DNA of 64,000 nucleotides, from assembly GCA_902826695.1 (NCBI GenBank), contig CADEFU010000001.1, forward strand, positions 124,001-188,000, read 5' to 3'. The notes beneath the pieces were generated by a model. It was given only the letters and a program-made list of their open reading frames with translations. It was not told where the DNA came from and did no database searches. The DNA is from an uncultured Alphaproteobacteria bacterium. GTDB lineage: Bacteria > Pseudomonadota > Alphaproteobacteria > Micropepsales > Micropepsaceae. The stretch's first letter is position 1. Every line of letters starts with the position of its first letter. Shown here piece after piece: positions 16,231 to 25,160 of this stretch. The position numbers and the translations under genes are program-made.

Positions 16231-17433
16231 ATGTTTTTCAATTGCATCCTCATGGCGCTACGCGAGCTCCGGGCGAATTTGCTTCGCACGGGGCTGACGA
16301 CGCTTGGGATCATCATCGGGGTCGCGGCCGTCGTCATTGTGGTGACGATCACGTCGGGCGTCTCGTCGCAGCTCCTCAACGACATTTCCTCGCGCGGGCA
16401 CAATTCTCTGCGTCTCGACGCGAAGATGAGCCGCACGGGGCCGACGGCGCGGGCGACGCCGTTCAAGATCGACGATGCGGACGCGATCGCCCGCGAAGTG
16501 CCGATGCTCGAGGCGGTGGCGCCGATGGCGAGCGCCTATCTGCTGTTCACCGCCGGCGACCGGAACTACGAAACGGAGATCGTCGGCTCGACGTTGCCCT
16601 ACCTCAAGATCCGGCAGTGGGAGATCGGGCGCGGCCGGGCGTTCAGCGAGGCGGAGGCGCGGCGCGGGGCGCCGCTTTGCGTGCTCGGCGACACGGTGCG
16701 CGAGCAGTTGTTCGGACAGCAGAATCCGGTCGGTGCGACCGTGCGGTCTGGCTCGTTCACCTGCGAGGTCGTAGGCGTATTCGCGAAGCGCGAAAGTTCG
16801 GCGCTCACGAACGACATCAACGACCTCATCTTCATGCCGATCTTGGGGCTACAGCGGCGTTTGCAGGGAAACGACAACGTGCGGCGGGTGTGGGCTAGCG
16901 TGGCGAACACCGAAGCGCTCGATCCGGCGAAGGAAGCGATTGCCAAGGTGATGCGCGAACGGCGCGGTCTGAAAGAAGGCGAGAAAGACGACTTCGAGGT
17001 TACCGACGTGCGCGAACTCGTGGAGACTGTGTCCTCAACGATGCGGCTGATGTCGATGGGCATCTCTGGGGTGGCTGCGATCAGTCTGATCGTGGGCGGG
17101 ATCGGGATCATGAATGTGATGCTGGTGGCGGTGACGGAGCGTACGCGCGAGATCGGCATTCGCCTGGCGATCGGGGCGCAGGCGCGGGACGTCGCGATGC
17201 AGTTCTTGGTTGAGTCCTCAGTGCTGTCGATTGCCGGCGGCTTGGTCGGTGCGTTGATTGGGATAGGGGCCTCGTACATGATTTGCGGGGCAATCGGGGT
17301 ACCGTTCGTGCTGGGGGGCGACGTAATCGCAATGGCGTTTGGGGTGCCTGCCGCGATTGGCATTATCTTTGGGTTCTTCCCGGCGTTGCGCGCGGCCAGG
17401 CTCGACCCGATCGAGGCCCTGCGCTTTGAATGA
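16231..17433 (+). CDS. MacB-like ABC transporter permease without its own ATPase
   Basis: A 400-residue inner membrane protein with the MacB topology. One N-terminal helix (about 16-40, with RTGLTTLGIIIGVAAVV), a large periplasmic domain (about 45-270), then three C-terminal helices of the FtsX domain with the EIGIRLAIGAQARDV motif. MacB-type proteins act as mechanotransmitters driven by a cytoplasmic ATPase, here neither fused nor adjacent: the upstream neighbour is a tRNA gene. Downstream, 87 bp away, lie an RND adaptor and pump. Either the ATPase is encoded elsewhere or the RND adaptor is shared (inference). Confidence 0.88.
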   Translation: MFFNCILMALRELRANLLRTGLTTLGIIIGVAAVVIVVTITSGVSSQLLNDISSRGHNSLRLDAKMSRTGPTARATPFKIDDADAIAREVPMLEAVAPMASAYLLFTAGDRNYETEIVGSTLPYLKIRQWEIGRGRAFSEAEARRGAPLCVLGDTVREQLFGQQNPVGATVRSGSFTCEVVGVFAKRESSALTNDINDLIFMPILGLQRRLQGNDNVRRVWASVANTEALDPAKEAIAKVMRERRGLKEGEKDDFEVTDVRELVETVSSTMRLMSMGISGVAAISLIVGGIGIMNVMLVAVTERTREIGIRLAIGAQARDVAMQFLVESSVLSIAGGLVGALIGIGASYMICGAIGVPFVLGGDVIAMAFGVPAAIGIIFGFFPALRAARLDPIEALRFE

Positions 17434-17520
17434 CGCGATGGTGAACGGCCGCAGCGGCGCATTAGGGTAAGCGCCGCTTTCCGCGGTGGCGGTTCGAGCC
17501 TGGCGGCCTATATTGGTCCG

Positions 17521-18645
17521 ATGGGTTCGACCAGCAGGTTCATCATTGCCGGCGTGGTGGCGGTCGCGGCGCTTGCGGCCGCCTATTTCCTATGGGGCCG
17601 CGGCGATGGCGAGCGCGGCGGACGCGAGCGCGGCGGCGGGCCGGTGCTTGTAACCCTGGGTGCGGTGGAGACCCGCGCGTTTGCCGACGTGATCGAAGCG
17701 GTCGGCACGGCGAATGCGAATGAGAGCATCGATATCACGGCAAAGTCCGCGGACACGATCGGCAAGCTCAACTTCACGGACGGGCAGCGGGTCGAGAAGG
17801 GCTTCGTCATCGCCGAGATGACCAGCCGCGAGCAAGCAGCCGATCTTGGCGCAGCGCGGGCATCGCTCGTAGAGGCCGAGAAAGCCCACACGCGGATCAG
17901 CGATCTTGCGCGTAAGGGATTTGCGACACGCGCACAGCTCGAGGGAGCGCTCGCGACGCGGGATGCAGCGGCGGCGCGGGTGCGGTCGCTCGACTCGCGC
18001 GTGAGCGACCGGTTGATGCGCGCGCCGTTTGGCGGTGTGCTGGGCCTCAGGCGCGTGAGTATGGGCAGTTTGGTTCGGCCGGGCGACGTGATCACGACGC
18101 TCGACGATATCTCGCTTATCAAGCTCGACTTCACGGTGCCGGAAGCCTTCATCAGCAGCTTGCAGATGGGATCGCGGGTGAAGGTCACGGTTGCCGCCTA
18201 TCCCGAGCGCTCGTTCGAGGGCAAGGTTGCGGGCATCGACACGCGGGTCGATCCGGTGTCGCGGGCGGTCGCGGTTCGCGCAGAGATCGCGAACGAAGAC
18301 GGCGTGCTGAAACCCGGCATGCTGATGACGGTAAATCTCATCACCAATCAGCGCAACATCCTGGCCGTTCCCGAAGAGGCGATCGTACCGATCGAAAGCA
18401 AGCAGTACGTCTATCTCGTGACACCTGAGAAAAAGGCCGAGCGGCGCGAGATCAAGATCGGCGCGCGGCAGCCCGGTTTCGCCGAGGTCCTTTCGGGATT
18501 GAAAGAGGGCGAGAAGGTCGTCGTCGAGGGCACGCTGAAGCTCAGGCCCGATGGGGACGTGAAGTTCGCAGAAGACGACGCGAAGGCGGAGGGCGAGAAG
18601 CCGAAGCGCAAGCGGGAGCGCGGCAACGGGGGGCCGCGGTCGTGA
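17521..18645 (+). CDS. RND efflux periplasmic adaptor (membrane fusion protein)
   Basis: A 374-residue HlyD/MexE-like adaptor linking an inner-membrane pump to an outer-membrane channel. An N-terminal hydrophobic anchor (about 7-26) is followed by a first lipoyl half-motif (GQRVEKGFVIAEM), a helical hairpin (about 100-160), the second lipoyl half (LMRAPFGGVLGLRRVSMG), a beta-barrel domain and a membrane-proximal domain. The C-terminus is a charged Lys/Glu/Arg tail. Its TGA overlaps the GTG start of the pump gene, indicating translational coupling. Confidence 0.94.
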   Translation: MGSTSRFIIAGVVAVAALAAAYFLWGRGDGERGGRERGGGPVLVTLGAVETRAFADVIEAVGTANANESIDITAKSADTIGKLNFTDGQRVEKGFVIAEMTSREQAADLGAARASLVEAEKAHTRISDLARKGFATRAQLEGALATRDAAAARVRSLDSRVSDRLMRAPFGGVLGLRRVSMGSLVRPGDVITTLDDISLIKLDFTVPEAFISSLQMGSRVKVTVAAYPERSFEGKVAGIDTRVDPVSRAVAVRAEIANEDGVLKPGMLMTVNLITNQRNILAVPEEAIVPIESKQYVYLVTPEKKAERREIKIGARQPGFAEVLSGLKEGEKVVVEGTLKLRPDGDVKFAEDDAKAEGEKPKRKRERGNGGPRS

Positions 18646-21600
18646 ACCTCTACGAACTCTGCATCAAGCGGCCGGTGTTCGCGATCGTCATCAGCCTTTT
18701 GATCGTGGCGTTCGGCGTGCTCTCGTTCGAGCGGCTGCCGCTGCGCGAGTTGCCGGACATCGATCCGCCGGTCGTATCCGTGCAGGCGAGCTATCCGGGT
18801 GCGTCGTCTTCGGTGGTGGAAACGCGCGTCACGCAGCTGCTCGAAAACGCTGTCGCGGGGATCGAGGGGATCGACACGATTTCCTCGTCGAGCCGCGACG
18901 GCTCGGCATCGGTCACTATCACGTTCCGTCTGACGCGCGATATCGAGGCGGCGGCGAACGACGTGCGCAACGCGGTCGCACGGACGCTCGGCAACCTGCC
19001 TGAGGAGGTCGATCCACCGGAGGTTCAGAAGGCGGAAGCCGACGGCTCCCCGATCATGTTCTTGAACATGACGTCGACCGCCATGAGCCGCATGGAACTG
19101 ACCGACTACGCCGAACGCTACATCGTCGACCGGTTGTCGACCGTGGATGGGGTTTCGCGGGTCGGCGCGTTCGGCGAGCAGCGGGCGCTTCGCATTTGGC
19201 TCGATCGGGTGGCGCTCGCCGCGCGGGGGCTGACGGTCGCGGACGTCGAAACGGCGCTGCGGGCGGAGAACATCGAGCTTCCGGCGGGGCGTCTTGAGTC
19301 AACTTCGCGGAACCTTGCGATCCGCGTGGAGCGCGGCTACGAGACGGCGCAGGACTTCCGCAACCTCGTCATCAAGCGCGGCGGGGACGAACACTTGGTG
19401 CGGCTCGGCGAAGTGGCGCGCGTCGAAATCGGACCGCGCGAACGGCGCAACGCGTTCCGGGGTAACGGGCAGAACCAGGTCGGCATCGCGATCTTCAAAC
19501 AATCTACGTCGAACCAGCTTGCCGTCGCACGCGGCGTGCGTGCGGAAGTCGCTGCGATCAAGGCCAATCTGCCGGCGCATATCCAGTTTGTCGTTGCGGT
19601 CGACTACTCGGTCTTTATCGAGGAGTCGGTGCATGAGGTTTACATCACGATCGTGATCACCGGCGTATTGGTGTTGCTCGTGATCTTCCTGTTCCTGGGC
19701 AATCTCAGGGCCGCGATCGTACCGGCGGTGACGGTGCCGGTGTGCTTGCTCGGGGCGATGATCCTGCTCGCGGCTTTCGGTGCGTCGATCAATCTGCTCA
19801 CGCTGCTCGCGCTGGTGCTCGCGATCGGGCTTGTGGTCGACGACGCGATCGTCGTGCTCGAAAACGTGCAGCGGCGGGTGGATTTGGGCGAGCCTGCGAA
19901 GATCGCGGCCGTGCGCGGCACGAGGCAGGTGGCCTTTGCCGTCATTGCGACGACCGCCGTGCTGCTCGCGGTGTTTGCGCCGATCGTGTTTCTGGAGGGC
20001 ACCGTCGGGCGCCTGTTCTCGGAGCTAGGGATCGCGCTTGGTGCGGCGGTCGCGATCTCGGCTCTGGTGGCGTTGACGCTCTCGCCGATGATGTGCTCGC
20101 AACTGTTGGTGCCGGTCGGGCGCGAGGGCGCGCTGTCGCGTTCGATCCATGGTGCGACGGAGTGGCTTGGCAGCCTCTATCGCCGCTCGCTGCGCGTGAG
20201 CCTGGCCCATCCGTGGATGGTGTTGTTGACATTCGCCGGCGTGCTCGGGCTGGCGGCGCTGTTGTTCCGCGCGGTGCCGGGCGAGATTGCGCCGACGGAA
20301 GATCGCGGCATCTTCGATATCAGCGTGTCGCTGCCGGAAGGTACGGGATACGACGCGGCCTACAAACAGATGATCGAGATCGAGAAAGCGCTGCTGCCGC
20401 TCGTGAAAGGGGGGACGGCGACGCGTTTGATCATTCGCGTGCCCGGCAGCTTTGGGGCTTCGTCGGACTTCAACGGCGGGCGCGGGATCGTGGTGCTGGG
20501 TCCGTGGGGCACAAGGCCGCCGCAAGCGGACGTGATCGAGCAGGTATCTAAGACGCTGCGCCGGTTCGCAAACGTGCGGGCCAACGCGGTTGCGCGGTCG
20601 AGCTTTGGGCGTGGTGGCGGCGGCAACAATCCGGTGCAGTTCGTGATTGGCGGATCGAGCTTTACCGAGCTTGTGCAATGGCGCGACAAGATCATGGCTC
20701 GCGCCGAGCAGAATCCGGGGCTGATCAACGTAGATTCCGACTACAAGGAAACGAAGCCGCAGCTCAACGTGCGAATCGATCCGACGCGTGCGGCCGATCT
20801 CGGCGTTTCGGTCGCGACCGTCGGGCGCACGCTTGAGACGATGTTGGGCACGCGGCGGATCGGCACGTTCGTCGATCGCGGCGAGGAATACGACATCGTC
20901 GTCGAGGGGCTTGAGGCGAACCGGCGGCAGCCCAGCGATCTTGCGAACATCCTCGTGCGCTCGCAGCGAACAGGGTCGCTGATTCCGCTTTCGAATTTGG
21001 TGACGTCGAACGAAGGCGCGGCGGCGACGAACCTGAACCGCTTCAACCGCCTGCGTTCGATCACGATTTCGGCGGGGCTCGCGCCGGGGACTTCGCTGGG
21101 GCAGGCGCTCGACTTCCTGGAGGAGACTGCGCGCGACGTGCTGCCCACGACGGCGCAGATCGACTATCGCGGGCAGTCGCTTGAGTACAAGGAGTCGCGC
21201 TCGACGCTGGCGTTCACGTTTGGCTTGGCGCTGCTCATCGTGTTCCTGGTGCTGGCGGCGCAGTTCGAGAGCTTTATCCATCCGTTCGTCATCATTATGA
21301 CCGTGCCGCTGGCGGTTGCCGGCGCGTTGTTCGGCTTGTGGGCGGTCGGGGCGACGCTCAACATCTATTCGCAGATCGGTATCGTGATGCTGGTGGGGCT
21401 TGCCGCCAAGAACGGTATTCTGATCGTCGAATTCGCCAATCAGCTGCGTGACGAGGGGTTGACGATCCGCGATGCGTTGATCGAAGCGTCGATCACGCGC
21501 TTCCGGCCGATTTTGATGACGTCGCTCTCGACCGCGATCGGCGCATTGCCGCTGATCCTCTACGAGGGTGCGGGCGCGCAGAGCCGGCTTGCGATCGGTA

Positions 21601-21797
21601 TCGTCGTCTTTGCGGGTGTGATTTTCTCAACCGCACTTACGCTCTATGTCGTACCGGTGTTCTACGACCTGCTCGCCCGGTTTACGCGTTCGCCGGGCGC
21701 GATCGCGGCCGAGATTGCCGCGTGGGAGCGTGCGAACCCTGGCGTCACTGCTGGGGAGGGTCACGGGCAGAAGGCGCCGGGCCCTGCGGGGGAGTGA
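18642..21797 (+). CDS. RND family multidrug efflux permease (HAE1 type)
   Basis: A 1,051-residue proton-driven inner-membrane pump, the size of AcrB/MexF relatives. Twelve membrane helices in two halves flank two large periplasmic loops. The helix-4 segment LAIGLVVDDAIVVLENV contains the paired aspartates needed for proton relay. The GTG start at 18642 overlaps the adaptor stop. No TolC-like channel or TetR regulator lies alongside, so the outer-membrane component must be elsewhere. Substrates are unknown. Confidence 0.96.
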   Translation: MNLYELCIKRPVFAIVISLLIVAFGVLSFERLPLRELPDIDPPVVSVQASYPGASSSVVETRVTQLLENAVAGIEGIDTISSSSRDGSASVTITFRLTRDIEAAANDVRNAVARTLGNLPEEVDPPEVQKAEADGSPIMFLNMTSTAMSRMELTDYAERYIVDRLSTVDGVSRVGAFGEQRALRIWLDRVALAARGLTVADVETALRAENIELPAGRLESTSRNLAIRVERGYETAQDFRNLVIKRGGDEHLVRLGEVARVEIGPRERRNAFRGNGQNQVGIAIFKQSTSNQLAVARGVRAEVAAIKANLPAHIQFVVAVDYSVFIEESVHEVYITIVITGVLVLLVIFLFLGNLRAAIVPAVTVPVCLLGAMILLAAFGASINLLTLLALVLAIGLVVDDAIVVLENVQRRVDLGEPAKIAAVRGTRQVAFAVIATTAVLLAVFAPIVFLEGTVGRLFSELGIALGAAVAISALVALTLSPMMCSQLLVPVGREGALSRSIHGATEWLGSLYRRSLRVSLAHPWMVLLTFAGVLGLAALLFRAVPGEIAPTEDRGIFDISVSLPEGTGYDAAYKQMIEIEKALLPLVKGGTATRLIIRVPGSFGASSDFNGGRGIVVLGPWGTRPPQADVIEQVSKTLRRFANVRANAVARSSFGRGGGGNNPVQFVIGGSSFTELVQWRDKIMARAEQNPGLINVDSDYKETKPQLNVRIDPTRAADLGVSVATVGRTLETMLGTRRIGTFVDRGEEYDIVVEGLEANRRQPSDLANILVRSQRTGSLIPLSNLVTSNEGAAATNLNRFNRLRSITISAGLAPGTSLGQALDFLEETARDVLPTTAQIDYRGQSLEYKESRSTLAFTFGLALLIVFLVLAAQFESFIHPFVIIMTVPLAVAGALFGLWAVGATLNIYSQIGIVMLVGLAAKNGILIVEFANQLRDEGLTIRDALIEASITRFRPILMTSLSTAIGALPLILYEGAGAQSRLAIGIVVFAGVIFSTALTLYVVPVFYDLLARFTRSPGAIAAEIAAWERANPGVTAGEGHGQKAPGPAGE

Positions 21798-21799
21798 CC

Positions 21800-22483
21800 C
21801 TAGGTTCCGGTCATCGGGAGATCTGCCGCCGGGACGGTCGGCGGCGTGCGGTGGATGAAGGTTAGTTTGTCGGGGCCGACTACGCCGCCGGAGACGATCA
21901 TGGCCATGGCTTGATCGGCCGTCATGTCCAAGGGAATTACCTTATCCGACGGCACGATTTCGAGATAACCCGATGTTGGGTTCGGGGCGGTCGGCACGAA
22001 GACTGCGGTAAGTTCGCGGCCGGTCGTGGCTTCGGTGAAGGTGCGCATCGCAAAGCCGATGGCGCGCATGTCGGCGTGCGGGAAGTCGATCAGAACGACG
22101 CGCTGGACGTTCTCCGACTTGGGTTGGAGGGCCGTGATGACCTTCTTTGTGGACGAGTAGATCATGTGCACGAAGGGCACCCGCTCGAGGAGCAGCTCGA
22201 ACGTCGTGAGCAACTGTTGGCCGATGACACGGGTCGCTAGCGAGCCGACGAGGTAGATGACGAAGAGCGCGAAGGCGGTCGCCACGACGTAGAGGAAGAG
22301 CGGGCTCATCAGCACATTTGCCAGCGGGTCGGGCAGTAGGGGGGTGACTTGGCCGGTGACCCATGTCGCCCACGGCGACCCTATGTAGGAGAGTGCGTCG
22401 AGGATCAGCTTCAGCACGAACCACACCGCCGCCAGCGGCAGGAGGGTCAGGATGCCCGCGATCAGGTTCTGTTGGATGTTCAA
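21800..22483 (-). CDS. DUF502 family membrane protein
   Basis: About 227 residues. Two hydrophobic segments (about 8-30 and 58-85) are followed by a soluble domain. The VPFVHMIYSSTKKVITAL segment after the second helix and ELTAVFVPTAPNPTSGYLEIVP are hallmark DUF502 sequence. No function is established. I favour the TTG start at 22483, which has GGAG upstream and opens directly before the first helix; a GTG at 22555 would add 24 residues. It converges with the RND pump gene, two bases apart. A paralogue sits at 34.7 kb. Confidence 0.82.
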   Translation of the reverse strand: MNIQQNLIAGILTLLPLAAVWFVLKLILDALSYIGSPWATWVTGQVTPLLPDPLANVLMSPLFLYVVATAFALFVIYLVGSLATRVIGQQLLTTFELLLERVPFVHMIYSSTKKVITALQPKSENVQRVVLIDFPHADMRAIGFAMRTFTEATTGRELTAVFVPTAPNPTSGYLEIVPSDKVIPLDMTADQAMAMIVSGGVVGPDKLTFIHRTPPTVPAADLPMTGT

Positions 22484-22653
22484 CGAGGGCTCTCCGGGCA
22501 AATCGCCCTCCTGGCAGAGTAGCTGGTGAGTCGGGTTGAAAACAACAAACGGCACAATCCCCAGGGATGTGGGCGCGCGCGTAGGGGGCCTTCCTTGCGG
22601 CGAAGCGGATCGTGTACATTGCGGGCCGGAATTGATTGCGCTTTAGGATTGTC

Positions 22654-23733
22654 ATGACATTGCGAGAAGCATCGATGGCGGCTTTTGCAGCCATCGCTTT
22701 GGTTTTGATGCAGGCGGGCGCAGCTCTCGCCCAACCTGCTGACCTGTGGACCGTGACCAACGTCGTCGTCGATGCGACGGGAGCCAGCCCTTCGGCGGCG
22801 AAGGAAGCGGCATTGGCGCAAGGCCGTCAGAAAGCCTGGACCGAGGTATTCAGACGCGTGACGCCGTCTACCGAGTGGCCACGGCAACCGACACTCACGG
22901 ACCAGCAGCTTGAGCCGATGGTCAAGAGTTTTGACATTTCGGGCGAGAAACACTCAAGCACGCGCTATCTCGCAAACGTGACCTACGTGTTCAACGCGGG
23001 GTCGGTGCGGTCCGCGTTGCGTGCGTCGGGGACGCAGTTCAGCGAGTCGAAGGCAAAGCCCGTGTTGGTCGTCGCGCTGACGGGGTCTGCTTGGCAACCG
23101 GAGTCGGCGTGGGGCAAAGCGTGGGCGGCGCAGTCACGGCGTGGGCGGCTGGTGCCGGTGGTCGTGCCGAATGGCGATGCGCAGGATAGGGCCGCGCTGG
23201 CCACGGTGTCTGGAGCTGCGGATTGGGCCATCGTAAAGCCGCTTGCCGATCGGTACGGGGCGAGCTCGGTGCTGGTTGCGACGGCGAATAAGGGCGCTAC
23301 CGGTATGGGTGTCAGCACGACGCTGATCAAGCCGGACGGCAAGACGCCGCGCAATGGTTCCTATCCGTCGAAGGCGGGCGAGGACGAGTTGGTGTTGGCG
23401 TCGCGGGCGGCCGGCACGATCGCGGACAGCCTGCAGGAAGACTGGAAGCGCACCACGTCGGTCGACTATGGGCAGCAGGCGTCGCTCAATGTGTACGTAC
23501 CGTTCAACTCGCTTGCGGAGTGGGTCAGCTTGAAACGCAATCTCGGCAGCACAAAGCTCATCCAAGTGCTCGCGGTTGAAGAGATCAACATGCGCAGCGC
23601 GAGGCTGCGCCTCGACTATGCGGGGAAGGTCGATCAGCTGCAGACCGCGTTGGCGCAGTCCAACCTCGCTTTGACCTCGGACTCTCAAGGGAACTGGACG
23701 CTGAGCCGCAATGCCGGAGCAACAACTCCCTAA
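22654..23733 (+). CDS. DUF2066 exported protein
   Basis: A 359-residue protein with an N-terminal signal peptide (to about residue 26, ending ALA before QPADLW). The DUF2066 pattern is visible early: conversion of a VVVDATGASPSAAKEAAL segment into a long helix with GRQKAWTEVFRRVTP, then YLANVTYVFN. Members are periplasmic or membrane-attached proteins of unknown role. ATG 22654 has AGGA about six bases upstream. The 3' end overlaps the next gene by 23 bp, so the pair is probably one operon, leading toward hdaA. Confidence 0.82.
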   Translation: MTLREASMAAFAAIALVLMQAGAALAQPADLWTVTNVVVDATGASPSAAKEAALAQGRQKAWTEVFRRVTPSTEWPRQPTLTDQQLEPMVKSFDISGEKHSSTRYLANVTYVFNAGSVRSALRASGTQFSESKAKPVLVVALTGSAWQPESAWGKAWAAQSRRGRLVPVVVPNGDAQDRAALATVSGAADWAIVKPLADRYGASSVLVATANKGATGMGVSTTLIKPDGKTPRNGSYPSKAGEDELVLASRAAGTIADSLQEDWKRTTSVDYGQQASLNVYVPFNSLAEWVSLKRNLGSTKLIQVLAVEEINMRSARLRLDYAGKVDQLQTALAQSNLALTSDSQGNWTLSRNAGATTP

Positions 23734-24322
23734 GGGCCAGTGGTTCCTTAAGCCTTCGCGCTATGGCCTGACGCCGGCGAATGGCGTGACGGCCGTACGC
23801 TTGGTGCTGGTGCCATTCATTGCCATCGCCTTACTCGACGGGCGCTACGATCACGCGTTTTGGATGACGGTGATTGCGGGCGCGTCGGATGCGGTCGATG
23901 GCTATATCGCGCGCGCGTTCGGGCACAAGTCGCGGCTTGGGGCCTATTTGGACCCGGCGGCAGATAAGATTTTGATCCTAACGGTATTCGGTATTTTGAC
24001 GCTTCAGCAGCATTTGCCGTTGTGGCTGCTGGGCCTTGTCATGGCGCGGGATCTCGCGATCGTGGCGACGGTTGCGGTCTTTACGCGGATGAAGAAGGCG
24101 AGCCTTCGCATGCAGCCGTTGTTCGTGAGCAAGCTCACGACGTTTGCGCAGATAGGGTTGGTGATCGCGACGCTTGCAGACTTGGCGTTTGGGCTGGGGC
24201 TTGGCGACCTGCGCGTTGGGCTGCTGTGGGCGGTGGTCGTCTTCACTGTGGCATCGTGGGTTGCCTATTTCTTCGAAGGACTGCGCGCGCTCAAGGCAGT
24301 TGAGGTTGCGCCAAACGCGTGA
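23711..24322 (+). CDS. CDP-alcohol phosphatidyltransferase family protein
   Basis: A 203-residue inner membrane enzyme with the CDP-alcohol phosphotransferase motif D-x2-DG-x2-AR-x8-G-x3-D-x3-D, visible as SDAVDGYIARAF...GAYLDPAADK around residues 57-85. Family members transfer a phosphatidyl group from CDP-diacylglycerol to an alcohol such as glycerol-3-phosphate, as in PgsA. Five or six membrane helices. The acceptor cannot be deduced. It overlaps the DUF2066 gene, and hdaA starts 77 bp downstream. Confidence 0.87.
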   Translation: MPEQQLPKGQWFLKPSRYGLTPANGVTAVRLVLVPFIAIALLDGRYDHAFWMTVIAGASDAVDGYIARAFGHKSRLGAYLDPAADKILILTVFGILTLQQHLPLWLLGLVMARDLAIVATVAVFTRMKKASLRMQPLFVSKLTTFAQIGLVIATLADLAFGLGLGDLRVGLLWAVVVFTVASWVAYFFEGLRALKAVEVAPNA

Positions 24323-24399
24323 AAAAGAAGGGTTGCTGCTTTGATGTCGCGGTGGGGGCGGCTTGTGGCAGCCTCATGCGACCGCCTAATTTCTAAGCC

Positions 24400-25101
24400 A
24401 TGTCGCAATCGTCGCAGATCCCGCTTGCGTTTGAGGCGAAGCGTAGCTTCGCGCGGGACGATTTTATTCCAGGACTGACGAACGAGGGCGCGCTTGCGCT
24501 CGTCGATAGTTGGCCCCAATGGGCTTCACGCGTTGCTGCGGTGTGGGGGCCGCAAGGAAGCGGCAAGACGCATCTCGCGCAGATTTGGCGAGCGCAGGCG
24601 AATGCAACTGAAATCGCTGTTCGCGAGTTGACGCGCGATCTTGTGTTGGGGTTTGCGCCGGGTGGCGCTTTCTTGCTCGACGATGCGGATCAGGCGGATG
24701 GCGGTGAGTCGCTGTTTCATCTAATCAACTTCGTCAATCAGACCTCGGGCTGGCTGCTGATGACCGGCGGTGACGCGCCTCAGCGGTGGCCGACACGCGT
24801 GCCCGATCTTCACTCCCGGTTAACCGCTGTGCCAGGGGTGGCGTTGGAGGCGCCCGATGAGGCTTTGTTGGCGCGGGTCTTGTTGAAGCTTTTCGCGGAC
24901 CGTCAACTTAAGCTTCCCGAAGCCTTAATCGGCTATCTTGTGCCTCGGCTGCGGCGCTCGTTTGTCGAGGCGGAACGCATCGTCGTTCTGATCGACACCC
25001 TGGCGTTGCAACAAAAACGTAATATTTCCGTCGAAATTGGAGCGCAGGCGTTGCGCCAGTTGGAGGCGGAGCGCGAGACGTCGTCGGCTGACAACGGCTA
25101 G
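24400..25101 (+). CDS. hdaA: DnaA-related replication regulator HdaA
   Basis: A 233-residue AAA+ protein related to DnaA but lacking its DNA-binding domain. Homologues bind the sliding clamp and stimulate ATP hydrolysis on DnaA, preventing re-initiation of replication. The N-terminus carries a clamp-binding motif (QIPLAF). The P-loop is GPQGSGKTHLAQ and Walker B is AFLLDDAD. An Arg-finger-like RVPDLHSRL follows. The position just before ppk1-ppx matches other alphaproteobacteria. Confidence 0.88.
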   Translation: MSQSSQIPLAFEAKRSFARDDFIPGLTNEGALALVDSWPQWASRVAAVWGPQGSGKTHLAQIWRAQANATEIAVRELTRDLVLGFAPGGAFLLDDADQADGGESLFHLINFVNQTSGWLLMTGGDAPQRWPTRVPDLHSRLTAVPGVALEAPDEALLARVLLKLFADRQLKLPEALIGYLVPRLRRSFVEAERIVVLIDTLALQQKRNISVEIGAQALRQLEAERETSSADNG

Positions 25102-25160
25102 CGGGTTGGTCTAGGGTCGCGGCCGCTTGTTGGGGCAAGTGCGCCGGTTGGGGTAGATGA

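Noticed and set aside
20025-21281. A 418-codon minus-strand frame opposite the RND pump
   Set aside because: Antisense shadow; composition dominated by Arg, Gln and His, and the plus-strand pump is certain.
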